Virus record (IMG/VR): IMGVR_UViG_3300035698_006590
Span: 1 to 46,591 of that record
DNA: 46,591 nt
From: a virus
Strand: one strand, 5' to 3'
The notes under the pieces were generated by a model that worked only from the letters and a program-made list of their open reading frames with translations, searched no databases and was not told where the DNA came from. Positions 6,322 to 14,231 of this stretch are shown here, in pieces. The stretch's first letter is position 1, and every line of letters starts with the position of its first letter. The translations under genes were made by a program, and so were the position numbers.

Positions 6322-6837
6322 TTAAGTCTCCGAGAATCCGATAATCTTTTTCTTGTTCGGGTCAAAGATAGCGTAGGTCATACTTACTGGGATTTCTTCC
6401 CCAGTCAACTCTGTACCACGCTTCCATTCCACGAAATCAGACAAGACCTCTGGGACTTTTTCAACCCAACACGTCTGTCCAAACTTCTGCCAGTTACCGC
6501 CCCTTATCTTCAAGTTATGCTTACCACCACTTGTTTCGTCTTTCACTATGGCAGTGACTTCATACTTGACGTTCTCTTCGGGTAACTGAGACTGGTCATA
6601 GTCTTTGTCTTGCGCTTTCTTTGATGCGGAAGAATAAGACGTTGAAGCCTTTATATACATACTGAAGCCATAACTCTTATCAGCGTATTGTTCAAGCTCC
6701 ATGAGCTCATCAAAGGCTTTCTTACCATCAGCTCCACGCATGGTAATATTGACCTTAGCTAGCCCACCGTTTTCATCTTTGCCGTACACATACGTCCAAC
6801 AAACACAAGGCGCTTCGTTTAGTAAATTCTCAGCCAT
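6322..6837 (-). CDS. Hypothetical protein (171 aa)
   Basis: No family is recognised. Soluble, with alternating strands (CVCWTYVYG near the N-terminus; SVSMTYAIFD-like strand near the C-terminus) and a polar central stretch (STSYSSASKKAQDKDYDQSQ, about 68-87). The distribution could suit a beta-rich nucleic-acid-binding protein, but that is only inference. It follows the ribbon-helix-helix gene by 4 bases and shares its promoter at 7142-7170. Confidence 0.6.
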   Translation of the reverse strand: MAENLLNEAPCVCWTYVYGKDENGGLAKVNITMRGADGKKAFDELMELEQYADKSYGFSMYIKASTSYSSASKKAQDKDYDQSQLPEENVKYEVTAIVKDETSGGKHNLKIRGGNWQKFGQTCWVEKVPEVLSDFVEWKRGTELTGEEIPVSMTYAIFDPNKKKIIGFSET

Positions 6838-6841
6838 AAGC

Positions 6842-7048
6842 TTACTCCTTTTCTTCGGTATCTATTATAAGTTCGTCTGGTTTTACCTGCGGGTTGTGAA
6901 TCTTGTAATCCGCGATGGCTTTCTCTAAAAGCTCTCTTGAAAAGTGAGCCATCTTACCATCTCCGCCAGATTGTTCTCTAACAAAGTCTGCCATCTCCTG
7001 CGTACAAGGGATATTCAGACGACCTGGATATCTTTTCTCCATTGACAT
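6842..7048 (-). CDS. Probable ribbon-helix-helix DNA-binding regulator (68 aa)
   Basis: A strand-helix-helix layout (GRLNIPCTQEMADFVREQSG, then HFSRELLEKAIADYK) matches small Arc/MetJ-type dimers. The start at 7048 is set by AAAAAGGAG 8 nt upstream; the longer frame would run into the promoter. It is the first gene after one of the four operator-bearing promoters (7142-7170). It is therefore the best candidate for the protein that binds the TGACAAC/GTTGTCA operator and regulates itself; this is inference. Confidence 0.65.
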   Translation of the reverse strand: MSMEKRYPGRLNIPCTQEMADFVREQSGGDGKMAHFSRELLEKAIADYKIHNPQVKPDELIIDTEEKE

Positions 7049-7141
7049 AATATAGTCTCCTTTTTTATTTGATTGAGGTTCGGTTATTTTCACAGGGTAT
7101 GCGCACCGATATGTTATTTTAACCTGACACCTCGATGACTT

Positions 7142-7170
7142 ATCATACCACATATGCCAACAGTTGTCAA
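7142..7170 (-). promoter_or_regulatory. Leftward operator-bearing promoter
   Basis: On the minus strand: TTGACA, a 17-nt spacer, TATGAT, with TGTGG before the -10 and the operator TGACAAC-T-GTTGgCA (one mismatch). The leader to 7048 can fold through GAGGT/ACCTC and GGTT/AACC pairings. Same family as 264, 2222 and 9356. Confidence 0.85.
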
Positions 7171-7173
7171 GGG

Positions 7174-7524
7174 TTACTTCAATTCTCCCTCGATGTGGTT
7201 CTCTAATTTTCTCTTCATCTTGTCAATCATAGCTTTCACTGGGTCAATGCCACGCTGAATACAAAACACAATCAACATCATCAACACGTCTCCGACCTCG
7301 TCTTCAATGCTTCGAACCTTCTTATTGTCGTTCCTGCCCCAGTCGCCCATCTCATTAGCGAAAGCATCAGTCAACTCCCCTACCTCGGAGTGGAAAAATA
7401 ACAGAGCTTCAATGTCACTAGGAATAGATAAGTCTTCTCTCTCCCTGAAGTACGACTTCACCACCATGCGCAAGAAGCTGTCCGTTAACTCAGTCTGAAC
7501 TGCCACATTAAGTTTATCTAACAT
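7174..7524 (-). CDS. MazG-like NTP pyrophosphohydrolase (116 aa)
   Basis: All-alpha MazG/dUTPase-superfamily signature: E47-x-x-E50 in FFHSEVGELTDAF and E76-x-x-D79 in EDEVGDVLMML hold the magnesium ions. Length fits single-domain phage MazG. Such enzymes clean non-canonical dNTPs or lower (p)ppGpp-type alarm signals. The start at 7524 uses GAGG and a TAATG overlap with the nuclease gene upstream, so it is translationally coupled. It is the last gene before the promoter at 7142. Confidence 0.88.
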   Translation of the reverse strand: MLDKLNVAVQTELTDSFLRMVVKSYFREREDLSIPSDIEALLFFHSEVGELTDAFANEMGDWGRNDNKKVRSIEDEVGDVLMMLIVFCIQRGIDPVKAMIDKMKRKLENHIEGELK

Positions 7525-8201
7525 TACATCCTCAACTTCTTCTGTAGAGGTTTCAGTTTCAAAAGCAGAGAGAATACACGCCAACCGTCGGTCAGCATCT
7601 TCTTTGCAATCCGATGGTAATTGAATGAATCACTCTCTTTAGATAACTGGAGAATGTACGTCTCTTTTACTTTCTCCTCGCGCATCTCCTCGAACACTTG
7701 GATATACGCCGCTACCTGAATAATGTGTTCAGCGTAGACGCCGTTGCTAGTTTTGAAGTCAATGACGACTACGTTGCCGTCTTTATCTCTAGCAATCATG
7801 TCTATCGTTCCACCATACTCATGCTTCTGGCTAACTAGGCGCAACTCGGCAGACTCAAATTCCAAGTCTACTTCCTTCCACCATATCTCGAACGCATTGA
7901 GAGCGTTTGTAGCCATATCAATATCGTTCTTTGAATACTCGTCTATCTCTGGGTCTCTATCCAGCAAGTAACACTCAATCATATAGTGTGCAAGTGTCCC
8001 TATGCTTGCTGATTTGTCACGAATCTTGTCAGGGTCTTCGCCCTGCTCAGCCATTCGCTTCTGCCAAGCCATCAAGACGCGCTTGTTCCAGCCTAGTTGA
8101 CCACCAATGATAGTGGTAACTGACGAAACACGCTTCCCTTGAAACGTCTTATAGACGGTATGTGACTTAGTTTTCTCTGAAGTAATATCTGTACTAACCA
8201 T
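7524..8201 (-). CDS. RecB/Cas4-like PD-(D/E)XK nuclease (225 aa)
   Basis: The motifs are in order. A helix with GTLAHYMIE (His72) comes first, then GGTID (Asp134), then VVVIDFKTS (D148, K150) and IIQVAAYIQVF (Q162 and Y166, the Q-x-x-x-Y motif of RecB-type exonucleases). It is most likely a phage exonuclease acting in recombination or in host-DNA degradation. It shares an operon with the Toprim primase (stop and start meet at 8201) and MazG. Confidence 0.88.
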   Translation of the reverse strand: MVSTDITSEKTKSHTVYKTFQGKRVSSVTTIIGGQLGWNKRVLMAWQKRMAEQGEDPDKIRDKSASIGTLAHYMIECYLLDRDPEIDEYSKNDIDMATNALNAFEIWWKEVDLEFESAELRLVSQKHEYGGTIDMIARDKDGNVVVIDFKTSNGVYAEHIIQVAAYIQVFEEMREEKVKETYILQLSKESDSFNYHRIAKKMLTDGWRVFSLLLKLKPLQKKLRM

Positions 8202-9232
8202 TATTTTTCTCCTTTAGTTTCCTTGAATATCTTCTCTAGTTTTTCTTTGTCAAGCCTACCGTCGAGAATCATATCATCCACCTTGTCTGGCAGTCTTATG
8301 ACTTTCAGTTTTTTTATGTACTTGTTTGCCTTCAAGATGTTCATAATTCTCTGTGCCCTAGTAACCTCTCTTGCCCATGTATAAACCTTTTGCCCTTCTT
8401 TCAGAACAAAACTGTCTTCATCTAGTATCAGGTATACTACATCAGCCCTACGAATTCTCATCATGTCTTCGTGAGGTGAGTTACCTGGAATTCCTATGCA
8501 CTGGACGTCTAGTCTATCCAGTGTTATATAAGTAGTCATAGCTTTGAACTCGCCTTCGACAATAACAATCTCATCGTGAGAGTTACTATCTAGGTCGCAA
8601 TAGAATGGGCAGGGTAGGAGACCTTTATAATCATTCCTATATTTGCCCTCTATCTGCAAACCACCTTTGTCGAGTCGGAGCTTTATCTGTCTCACCCTTC
8701 TTGTTATCGGCTCTATAAGAGGAATCGACCAAGACGGGACGTCTACATACCCATTGTTCAACCAGACTGGGGTATCCTCCTTGTAGCCAAGCATCCAATA
8801 GAAAATCCAGAAGTCATTGAGACCGCGTTTATAGTAGTATTCCTTCAATTCGGGAGTCAGGTTGTTCGTATACTCAACCCATCGAATTTCTCTTTCTAGT
8901 TGGCTGACGATGTTTCGTCTCTGTTTTAGCATTTCGTTTTCTCTTACCTCAGCCGCAATACGCAATTCTTCCAACTCTTCCTCTGTTATCTCTTTGCCAG
9001 ACTCTTTCCCCTGCCACCAAGTAAAGCCACAATTTCTGCATAGCCCAAATACTTTGTGCAACCCTCGTGCATTCAGCATCATCCTAAACCTATCAGGGAA
9101 TCTACCGTCAGGGTGAACTGCTCCTCTGCATTTTGGGCAGGATGCGCTGTACTCTGTGCTAGTTACTTTGGTTACGTAGTCTACTTTACCTTGTAGCTCA
9201 GCAAACTCCGTTGGCAATGGACACTCTCGCAT
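8201..9232 (-). CDS. DNA primase with zinc ribbon and Toprim domain (343 aa)
   Basis: The N-terminal zinc finger (C32, C35, C65, C68) should recognise the primer site. A charged helical linker follows (about 85-125), then a small primase domain and a Toprim domain with EGE (226-228) and DED (271-273) for metal binding. The helicase is a separate gene (15536-16522), unlike the fused T7 gp4. The SD lies in a hairpin (see 9239-9289), so translation may be controlled. It is the first gene after the operator-bearing promoter 9356-9384. Confidence 0.88.
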   Translation of the reverse strand: MRECPLPTEFAELQGKVDYVTKVTSTEYSASCPKCRGAVHPDGRFPDRFRMMLNARGLHKVFGLCRNCGFTWWQGKESGKEITEEELEELRIAAEVRENEMLKQRRNIVSQLEREIRWVEYTNNLTPELKEYYYKRGLNDFWIFYWMLGYKEDTPVWLNNGYVDVPSWSIPLIEPITRRVRQIKLRLDKGGLQIEGKYRNDYKGLLPCPFYCDLDSNSHDEIVIVEGEFKAMTTYITLDRLDVQCIGIPGNSPHEDMMRIRRADVVYLILDEDSFVLKEGQKVYTWAREVTRAQRIMNILKANKYIKKLKVIRLPDKVDDMILDGRLDKEKLEKIFKETKGEK

Positions 9233-9238
9233 TTACTT

Positions 9239-9289
9239 GCTCCTTTCTAGGAGCGGGGGAGATTAGCGTCCTTAAACGCGCTCCCCCGC
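9239..9289 (-). promoter_or_regulatory. Structured leader that hides the primase ribosome site
   Basis: In the mRNA, GCTCCT-AGAA-AGGAGC forms a hairpin whose 3' arm is the Shine-Dalgarno sequence, 8 nt before the primase ATG. Immediately 5' a 9-bp helix, GCGGGGGAG/CTCCCCCGC, stacks on it and shares two bases with it, so the two helices compete. Further 5' CACCC and GGGTG also pair. It looks like a translation switch. Confidence 0.6.
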
Positions 9290-9355
9290 AGTCTTACACC
9301 CTTCAAGTTATCCCTTCGGGTGCTTCTTCAGGGAGCGCAGGGTTCGCCCACCTAT

Positions 9356-9384
9356 ATATTACCATGTATGACACAAGTTGTCAA
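9356..9384 (-). promoter_or_regulatory. Leftward operator-bearing promoter for primase operon
   Basis: TTGACA, a 17-nt spacer, TAATAT on the minus strand, with ATGG before the -10 and the operator TGACA-ACTTG-TGTCA. It should transcribe primase, nuclease and MazG. Confidence 0.83.
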
Positions 9385-9391
9385 GGGTAAA

Positions 9392-9428
9392 TAAAAGTAG
9401 CGCAGGCGAGACACCACTCCCGCCCACG
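9392..9428 (-). terminator. Probable terminator upstream of the primase promoter
   Basis: On the minus strand a GC-rich imperfect hairpin (GGCGGGAG with CTCGCC) is followed by TACTTTTATTT. It separates the operon ending at 9483 from the primase promoter. A smaller hairpin, ACAGGG/CCCTGT, lies just upstream (about 9445-9465). Confidence 0.5.
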
Positions 9429-9482
9429 CCAGAAAGGAGGAGAACAGGGAATGAAAGACCCTGTACCCACTCGATAAGTATA

Positions 9483-10124
9483 CTACAATTCCTCAGTTCT
9501 AAGGTCGTGCTGTACAGCTAACAATTCTCCCGCTATCAAGGCAAGTCTGTCAGCTATACTAACGTTGCCTTCGTTATAGAACTTCTCGGAAAGCTTCGAT
9601 AGCACACCAATGATTCTGCCTATGACATCTAATGTCGGGTCGATTATCATGGTGACTATCGGATTTTTCTCAATGATTGTTGCCTCTCTCGGCTCTTCCC
9701 CACTGTAGAGCTTATCTTCTGGTACGAAGAATTCTTGGTAGCAATCGTCCACAGTAGCTGGTCTTCCGTAATCGTCAACCCTACTGACTGCATACAGAAG
9801 CACCTTCTCTGGCTCTATGTACTGAGAAGCCAATCTGAAGTGGTCGTGGGATAAAACCTCATACTTCGCTCTAATATTAGACATAAATATGGCAGCCATA
9901 GAAGCATAGAATCTTACAGTCCTAGCGGACTTTCCAACAAACGCTCCAACAGCAGACCAGATATCTTTTGCTAAAACCCCAGTCTTAACCTCCTTATGGT
10001 AATCTTTCAGGACATTCGTAATATCACCGATAGCCCACGCATCCCTTGTCGCACGTTCCTTTATAGCAATCAGCTCGTTCTGCCACTTGTCTGGTATCAA
10101 TAAACTATAGCTAATGTTCTCCAT
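9483..10124 (-). CDS. Probable DNA-binding protein (214 aa)
   Basis: The first half reads as a helical HTH region (WAIGDITNVLKDYHK, then a VGKSARTVRFYASMA recognition-like helix, about 64-78) similar in layout to phage and plasmid ParB/KorB-like or DUF3102-type binders. The second half is helical. No catalytic motif is seen. I chose the ATG at 10124, with GAGG 7 nt upstream, over the first ATG. It overlaps the VRR-NUC gene end by 14 bases. It is the last gene of its operon. The family assignment is tentative. Confidence 0.55.
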   Translation of the reverse strand: MENISYSLLIPDKWQNELIAIKERATRDAWAIGDITNVLKDYHKEVKTGVLAKDIWSAVGAFVGKSARTVRFYASMAAIFMSNIRAKYEVLSHDHFRLASQYIEPEKVLLYAVSRVDDYGRPATVDDCYQEFFVPEDKLYSGEEPREATIIEKNPIVTMIIDPTLDVIGRIIGVLSKLSEKFYNEGNVSIADRLALIAGELLAVQHDLRTEEL

Positions 10125-10536
10125 AATCATCCTCATCTTCTACATAATTAGCACCATCCAGGTTCAGGTAAGCCATTAGTTCTGACTTAGCATGACCATT
10201 GCTGGTACACACAATAGCAAGATAGCCCTCACCAAGAACAAATTCTATGAACTCTTCTTGAGTTGGTCTGGGCTTCTTCTTTCCGTCTTTCATCTCTATG
10301 TAAAGACCGTGATATTTTCCCCTCGCACACGGTAGACACAAATCACAAACACCGCTCTTTAGTCCCTCAGCCTTCATGTACATCTTCTGCGGTGAGTAAG
10401 TAGCCCCTTTCTTGCTCCTGTAGAACGTGGTCTTAGTGCCATTCGGTATCGAGAATAACCACTTAAACTCTGGTATCCTTTCTTGCCGTTCTTTCGCCCA
10501 CTGTATCACCTTCACTTGCTCTTCGTGTTCAGTCAT
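10111..10536 (-). CDS. VRR-NUC domain nuclease (141 aa)
   Basis: Stand-alone VRR-NUC: E-x-x-V-x-x-W at the N-terminus, IPNGTKT (about 30-36), KAEGLKSGVCDL with Asp65, LYIEMK with E81 and K83, and PTQEEFIEFV with the Q of the fourth motif. Phage versions act like Holliday-junction or flap nucleases in DNA maturation. Its stop and start overlap with neighbours on both sides, so it is part of the 11.1-9.5 kb operon. Confidence 0.88.
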   Translation of the reverse strand: MTEHEEQVKVIQWAKERQERIPEFKWLFSIPNGTKTTFYRSKKGATYSPQKMYMKAEGLKSGVCDLCLPCARGKYHGLYIEMKDGKKKPRPTQEEFIEFVLGEGYLAIVCTSNGHAKSELMAYLNLDGANYVEDEDDYGEH

Positions 10537-11114
10537 TATCCATCTTTTCTAAACCATACCAAGTTGCCGATAGAATTGCGCCTGTGCCAACCACCGTAAA
10601 GCGTAACTAAGGCGCACACATCTACTACACACGGAAACTTCGCCTCGTCATTATCAAATAGAATATTGTGCGTTGTCCTGTCCTTTACATTGAGCCAGTC
10701 GATAGTAGGCATGAAATGACCGTGGTCTCCGTCAATTAGAACAGTCGAAAACACTCTAGACTGAAGAGAACTTGGAAAGGGATGTGATTTCTCAGGTATA
10801 ACAATAACCCTGTCTACTACATCGAACCGATGTACATTTTCAAGAACCGTGTCAATATGCACTGGCACGGACGTTAGTGGGTCTAGAGCTCCGTATCCAT
10901 AGTACCCATCAAGAGGGTCTATTCCAATAACTTTCCCCTCTACCCTAGCTTCCTTCTTAGCAAGCGCGGCGCATACGAGACTTCCGCCGTGCAAGACTCC
11001 AATCTCCAGGTAATCTCCAGGCTCGTTCACTGCCTCCATAAGCATAGCCAGAGGCGCATCGCCGAAAGCAATTCTTCCTACCATTTTCTCGCGTACTTCT
11101 TTTATAATACCCAT
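10536..11114 (-). CDS. SAM-dependent methyltransferase, Methyltransf_24-like (192 aa)
   Basis: Class I Rossmann methyltransferase signature: YLEIGVLHGGSL (about 34-45, SAM-binding glycine loop), VIGIDPLDGYYG (about 62-73, acidic end of strand 2) and VLIDGDHGHFMPTIDWLNV (about 130-148). This subfamily contains cephalosporin-hydroxylase-like and glycan O-methyltransferases. It sits next to three glycosyltransferase-like genes, so it probably finishes a sugar decoration. It has its own SD (TAGGAGAAAC) and possibly its own promoter (11131-11159). Confidence 0.8.
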   Translation of the reverse strand: MGIIKEVREKMVGRIAFGDAPLAMLMEAVNEPGDYLEIGVLHGGSLVCAALAKKEARVEGKVIGIDPLDGYYGYGALDPLTSVPVHIDTVLENVHRFDVVDRVIVIPEKSHPFPSSLQSRVFSTVLIDGDHGHFMPTIDWLNVKDRTTHNILFDNDEAKFPCVVDVCALVTLYGGWHRRNSIGNLVWFRKDG

Positions 11115-11130
11115 GTTTCTCCTATACTAT

Positions 11131-11159
11131 ATTATACCAGTTTAGAGGGTTTCAAGTAA
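11131..11159 (-). promoter_or_regulatory. Possible leftward promoter before the methyltransferase
   Basis: On the minus strand: TTACTT, a 17-nt spacer, TATAAT with TGG directly before it (extended -10, as in the operator-bearing promoters). No operator repeat is present. RNA start near 11123, giving a very short leader. It overlaps the end of the 68-aa gene. Confidence 0.55.
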
Positions 11160-11348
11160 AGCCTCAACCAGCCTATCGACTTCCTCTCTCGTAAACCTAA
11201 TCCTCACGAACTGTGAGGGGTGTTCATAATATGTCTTGTGCATGATAACAGACGCTACGCCGAAATCCACTGCGGCGATGCTTACCAACTGATGAAACAC
11301 GGTATCATTCTTTATAGACGGGTACATGTGTAGTGTTTCGCGTGTCAT
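11142..11348 (-). CDS. Hypothetical protein (68 aa)
   Basis: Small alpha/beta protein with no known family (VSIAAVDFGVASVIMHK in the middle; a helical TREEVDRLVEALLETL end). It is coupled to the glycosyltransferase upstream by a TAATG stop-start overlap. Because the gene lies inside the sugar-modification cluster a helper role is possible, but nothing in the sequence proves it. Confidence 0.6.
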   Translation of the reverse strand: MTRETLHMYPSIKNDTVFHQLVSIAAVDFGVASVIMHKTYYEHPSQFVRIRFTREEVDRLVEALLETL

Positions 11349-12094
11349 TAGTCCCAGCCTTCGTCTCGAAGTTTCGCCATGCTCTTCATCATCTGAAGGG
11401 GTTCGTGCTTGTCCATCAGTATGGATTCTTCTATTATGGCTATCTTGGAATACTTGTGGGCTATGCTCTCTTGCCTTTCGGTATACAATCCTACGGGCGC
11501 TCCATAGACCTTCATAAACCTCTTGCCATCCCTTGCTAACCTAAGCCAGAAATCATAGTCTCCGACAGCTATAAGCTCTGGGTCATACCAGTAGCCTTCG
11601 TCATGCAGGGATTTTCTCCACATAGGCATAGGAGATACGAAGCACCCATGCTTCAACTCCTCGTACCCACCCTCAACCCAGTTGAAAGTAGTAGCTATTT
11701 CTAAGCTTTTTTCAACACAAACTTCCACGTTACCATATACAACATCAACATCTAAGTTCCTGTCGAGAAGAGTTGACATTCGCTCTAGTCCATCGTGGTA
11801 AATGTAGTCGTCTAGGTTCGCATTTGTTATGTAATCACACGTACATATTGCACCTAAGTCATTCCAGGTCTTATATAGAGTTGGAATGTCATCAGTCCGT
11901 ATAACGTCTATCTCTACATACTTATCTATAAGGGGTATTAACTCCAACGCCTCCGTGCTTCCTTTCTGCACTGAAGTAGGTATCTGCTTTGGCGGAATAG
12001 AGGACTTCATTAAATCTTCTATCCTTCTAGTTAGCCACCCTTTTTCGCTTTTATAGGCGCTGACTATTGCGCATACTGTTCCATTGTTCTCCAT
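11348..12094 (-). CDS. GT2-like glycosyltransferase (248 aa)
   Basis: GT-A family 2 pattern: CAIVSAYKSEKGWLTRRI (8-25), ITNANLDDYI with the D-x-D-equivalent acidic motif (about 89-98), and a C-terminal MWRKSLHDEGYWYDPELIAVGDYDFWLRLA (about 158-187) that is the classic acceptor and catalytic-base region. It should transfer a sugar from a nucleotide donor to a virion or cell-surface target. AAAGGAG lies 6 nt upstream. It overlaps the preceding DUF115-like gene by 31 bases. Confidence 0.85.
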   Translation of the reverse strand: MENNGTVCAIVSAYKSEKGWLTRRIEDLMKSSIPPKQIPTSVQKGSTEALELIPLIDKYVEIDVIRTDDIPTLYKTWNDLGAICTCDYITNANLDDYIYHDGLERMSTLLDRNLDVDVVYGNVEVCVEKSLEIATTFNWVEGGYEELKHGCFVSPMPMWRKSLHDEGYWYDPELIAVGDYDFWLRLARDGKRFMKVYGAPVGLYTERQESIAHKYSKIAIIEESILMDKHEPLQMMKSMAKLRDEGWD

Positions 12095-12747
12095 AAACTT
12101 CTCCTTTCAATAATATCCTCGCTCAAAGCTGTCTTTGTGCTGAGGTTATAAATCTTTCTTCCGTCCTTCTCAAACACCTTCCTTGCCAACCTATACGCTT
12201 CCTCTGACGAAGCTAAGTCAGGGAGATTCCATCTCTGCCCCTTGAAATAACTAGGGTCAAAGTGATTAGGGTCATCCCCTTCCATTAGTTGCTCCTCATT
12301 CGGCTCGCCCTCATACTCATAATAATGGTCAAGACCTACTAGAAACACTGTCTTGAACCCAAGCCAATAAGCTAACTGCATTGAAGCATAAGTAACTGTT
12401 CCGCCCTCCCAGACACACTCTTCTGGTTTGAACGAAAATAAAGGTACTCCAATAGACCATAGTGGCGTTATAAGAGGACTTTCTTTTGCATACGGCACTC
12501 TGGCAGTAACGAATGACCTGACTGACTTTCTGGACTGCTCACATATCTCGTCTTCGTTCTGCTCTGCCACTAAAGGGTTCACGCAAACATAGTACGTAGG
12601 TGAATACTTTAGATAAACCCTGTTAGCGCCAAACGTAAGAAACAAATCCATAAACTCCATCGGCACATCGTTCAGACTTTTACCGTTTCCGATGATTAAG
12701 CAAGTATTCGAGTCCAAACTCTGAAACTGCGTCTTTGTATACGTCAA
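12064..12747 (-). CDS. DUF115/MAF-like glycosyltransferase-type protein (227 aa)
   Basis: TCLIIGNGKSLNDVP (about 15-29) is the G-N-G-x-S-L motif of the DUF115/MAF family (flagellin sialic/pseudaminic acid transferases and MptE-like proteins). The middle FKTVFLVGLDHYYEYEG carries the second conserved block, G-x-D. A TTG start at 12747 is chosen, because the motif is so near the N-terminus and AAGGTGG precedes it. The frame overlaps the upstream gene by 68 bases. In this setting it probably handles nonulosonic-acid-type or related sugars. Confidence 0.75.
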   Translation of the reverse strand: MTYTKTQFQSLDSNTCLIIGNGKSLNDVPMEFMDLFLTFGANRVYLKYSPTYYVCVNPLVAEQNEDEICEQSRKSVRSFVTARVPYAKESPLITPLWSIGVPLFSFKPEECVWEGGTVTYASMQLAYWLGFKTVFLVGLDHYYEYEGEPNEEQLMEGDDPNHFDPSYFKGQRWNLPDLASSEEAYRLARKVFEKDGRKIYNLSTKTALSEDIIERRSLWRTMEQYAQ

Positions 12748-13450
12748 CTGTTGCCACCTTTCCTCGCATATAATGACCTATCTTCATGTTGGGGTCTACC
12801 CAAACCTTCACGCCATTCTCTCTACAGATATTATTGAAGTATGTATCTTCTCTTATATATTCCCCAGCGCCTACTTGTGTGTAGTCATACTGAAACCACG
12901 GGAAAGGTAAGACTTGTAGGGCTTCTTTCTTTATCATCATAGCGCCTGTGCCACCAAAGCCTACTCGTATTAGACCCTTATCTTCTTCCCATTCCGTAGG
13001 AACAACAAGCTTCTCCCCATCGTTCGCTTGATAGTACCAGGCAGGGAAATGAGGGTATGTTCTAGTAGCCACGTTTCCAGACACGACCTCTACGTCTGGT
13101 CGCAAATAAGCTATCGCCGCGAACTTCTCTATAACATCCCTCCCGTTCTCTTGGTCAATGTCTAGCATAATGAGATAATCAAAGTTCTCTTTCAGCGTAG
13201 CTAGAGCAAACTCGTTCCTCTGAATGTCAACGAACTGACTGTTGTAAGTCATTATAGGAACTCCGTTGCGTGCGTAGTAGCACATCTGAGGAATTACTTG
13301 CTTCGCGTTTGTAATAGTATCGCCGTAAGGCATACCGAGAATAAACTTCTTTTCCCATTGTCTTACAGGTTTACGAAACTCCTCTTCAAGCTCAGCTATC
13401 CGCTCTGGTGTTGCGCCTAAATCCAAATACTCTTTTATGTATCCGTCCAT
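12680..13450 (-). CDS. Glycosyltransferase-like protein (256 aa)
   Basis: GT-A-like: FILGMPYGDTITNAKQV near the N-terminus (start of fold), FDYLIMLDIDQENG with a D-x-D (about 89-102), VRVGFGGTGAMMIKKEAL in the second half, then VDPNMKIGHYMRG, a late His typical of metal-dependent transferases. Start at 13450 (GGAG 8 nt upstream, sharing one base with the previous stop as TAATG). It forms a set with the DUF115-like and GT2-like genes downstream. Confidence 0.78.
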   Translation of the reverse strand: MDGYIKEYLDLGATPERIAELEEEFRKPVRQWEKKFILGMPYGDTITNAKQVIPQMCYYARNGVPIMTYNSQFVDIQRNEFALATLKENFDYLIMLDIDQENGRDVIEKFAAIAYLRPDVEVVSGNVATRTYPHFPAWYYQANDGEKLVVPTEWEEDKGLIRVGFGGTGAMMIKKEALQVLPFPWFQYDYTQVGAGEYIREDTYFNNICRENGVKVWVDPNMKIGHYMRGKVATVDVYKDAVSEFGLEYLLNHRKR

Positions 13451-14031
13451 TATGTTGTCTCCTTTATATCCCATGTTTTTATCCTCTTCGCCGCCAATAT
13501 CGCATCTCTTGCCCGCGACCTTCCGCCTAGCCTAGCGCCGCCAAAGAGTTTTAGTTTTTGCGCCTTCAGTTTTTGTGCGTTCTCTTTGCCTTCAGCCACA
13601 AATTCTTTATAAGAGACGTTTATTCTCTCCATTTGTTCATCATCGAGCCTCTTCATCATGTACGCCCACGCCTTTCGACCCATAGGCTCTATCTGGTCAT
13701 ACTCCATCGTAGTGGGAACACTACCACGCATCATATCAGGCTCTTCTTCTGATTCGTTATCTGCCCTGGGATACCCACAACCAGAACAATGCCCCCTGGA
13801 ATCATCTACTGACCACCCAAAACAGCATACACAATAGTGTTTAGGCTTCTCTTCCTCTTTACGGACTTGCTGTCGCTCTTGCCACAGTCGCTCATTCTCT
13901 TTCGTGTAATACCTGTATACACCAAGAGAGTCGATTTCGCTTGGTCGAATACCCTCAAGAAACTTCTCCCTTGCCTCTGCCTTGCTCATTAGTCCACCAT
14001 TCCTCGTGAAATCTGCTAATGTATACGCCAT
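13450..14031 (-). CDS. Zinc-ribbon protein (193 aa)
   Basis: HYCVCCFGW (about 65-73) and HCSGCGYPR (about 81-89) make a four-cysteine zinc ribbon in the middle of an otherwise charged helical protein. The C-terminus is basic (AQKLKLFGGARLGGRSRARDAILAAKRIK). It is probably a nucleic-acid-binding or adaptor protein. The start is preceded by AGGAGGAGG, and coupling to the upstream small gene is by TAATG. It starts with AYTLADF, similar to the capsid protein start, probably by chance. Confidence 0.65.
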   Translation of the reverse strand: MAYTLADFTRNGGLMSKAEAREKFLEGIRPSEIDSLGVYRYYTKENERLWQERQQVRKEEEKPKHYCVCCFGWSVDDSRGHCSGCGYPRADNESEEEPDMMRGSVPTTMEYDQIEPMGRKAWAYMMKRLDDEQMERINVSYKEFVAEGKENAQKLKAQKLKLFGGARLGGRSRARDAILAAKRIKTWDIKETT

Positions 14032-14231
14032 TACGCCTCCTCCTTATAATTCAGCCTTAGTATAGCCCTGCACATAACACAAAACATCTCCAGCGGTCTT
14101 ATCTCTTCCAAGTGGCTCAAGTGAAAACTCTGTTTTGTTTCACAAGAGGGACACTCAACACACACTGTATAAGAAGATGGTCTAATACTCGCCTTGACGG
14201 CATCATGAAACACTCTCTCTACTCTTTTCAT
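14031..14231 (-). CDS. Small zinc-ribbon protein (66 aa)
   Basis: Two CxxC pairs, CPSC (about 29-32) and CVMC (about 54-57), form one zinc ribbon covering most of the protein. It overlaps the upstream gene by ATGA and the downstream gene by TAATG, in a tightly packed operon. It resembles small phage zinc-finger proteins of unknown function. Confidence 0.65.
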   Translation of the reverse strand: MKRVERVFHDAVKASIRPSSYTVCVECPSCETKQSFHLSHLEEIRPLEMFCVMCRAILRLNYKEEA

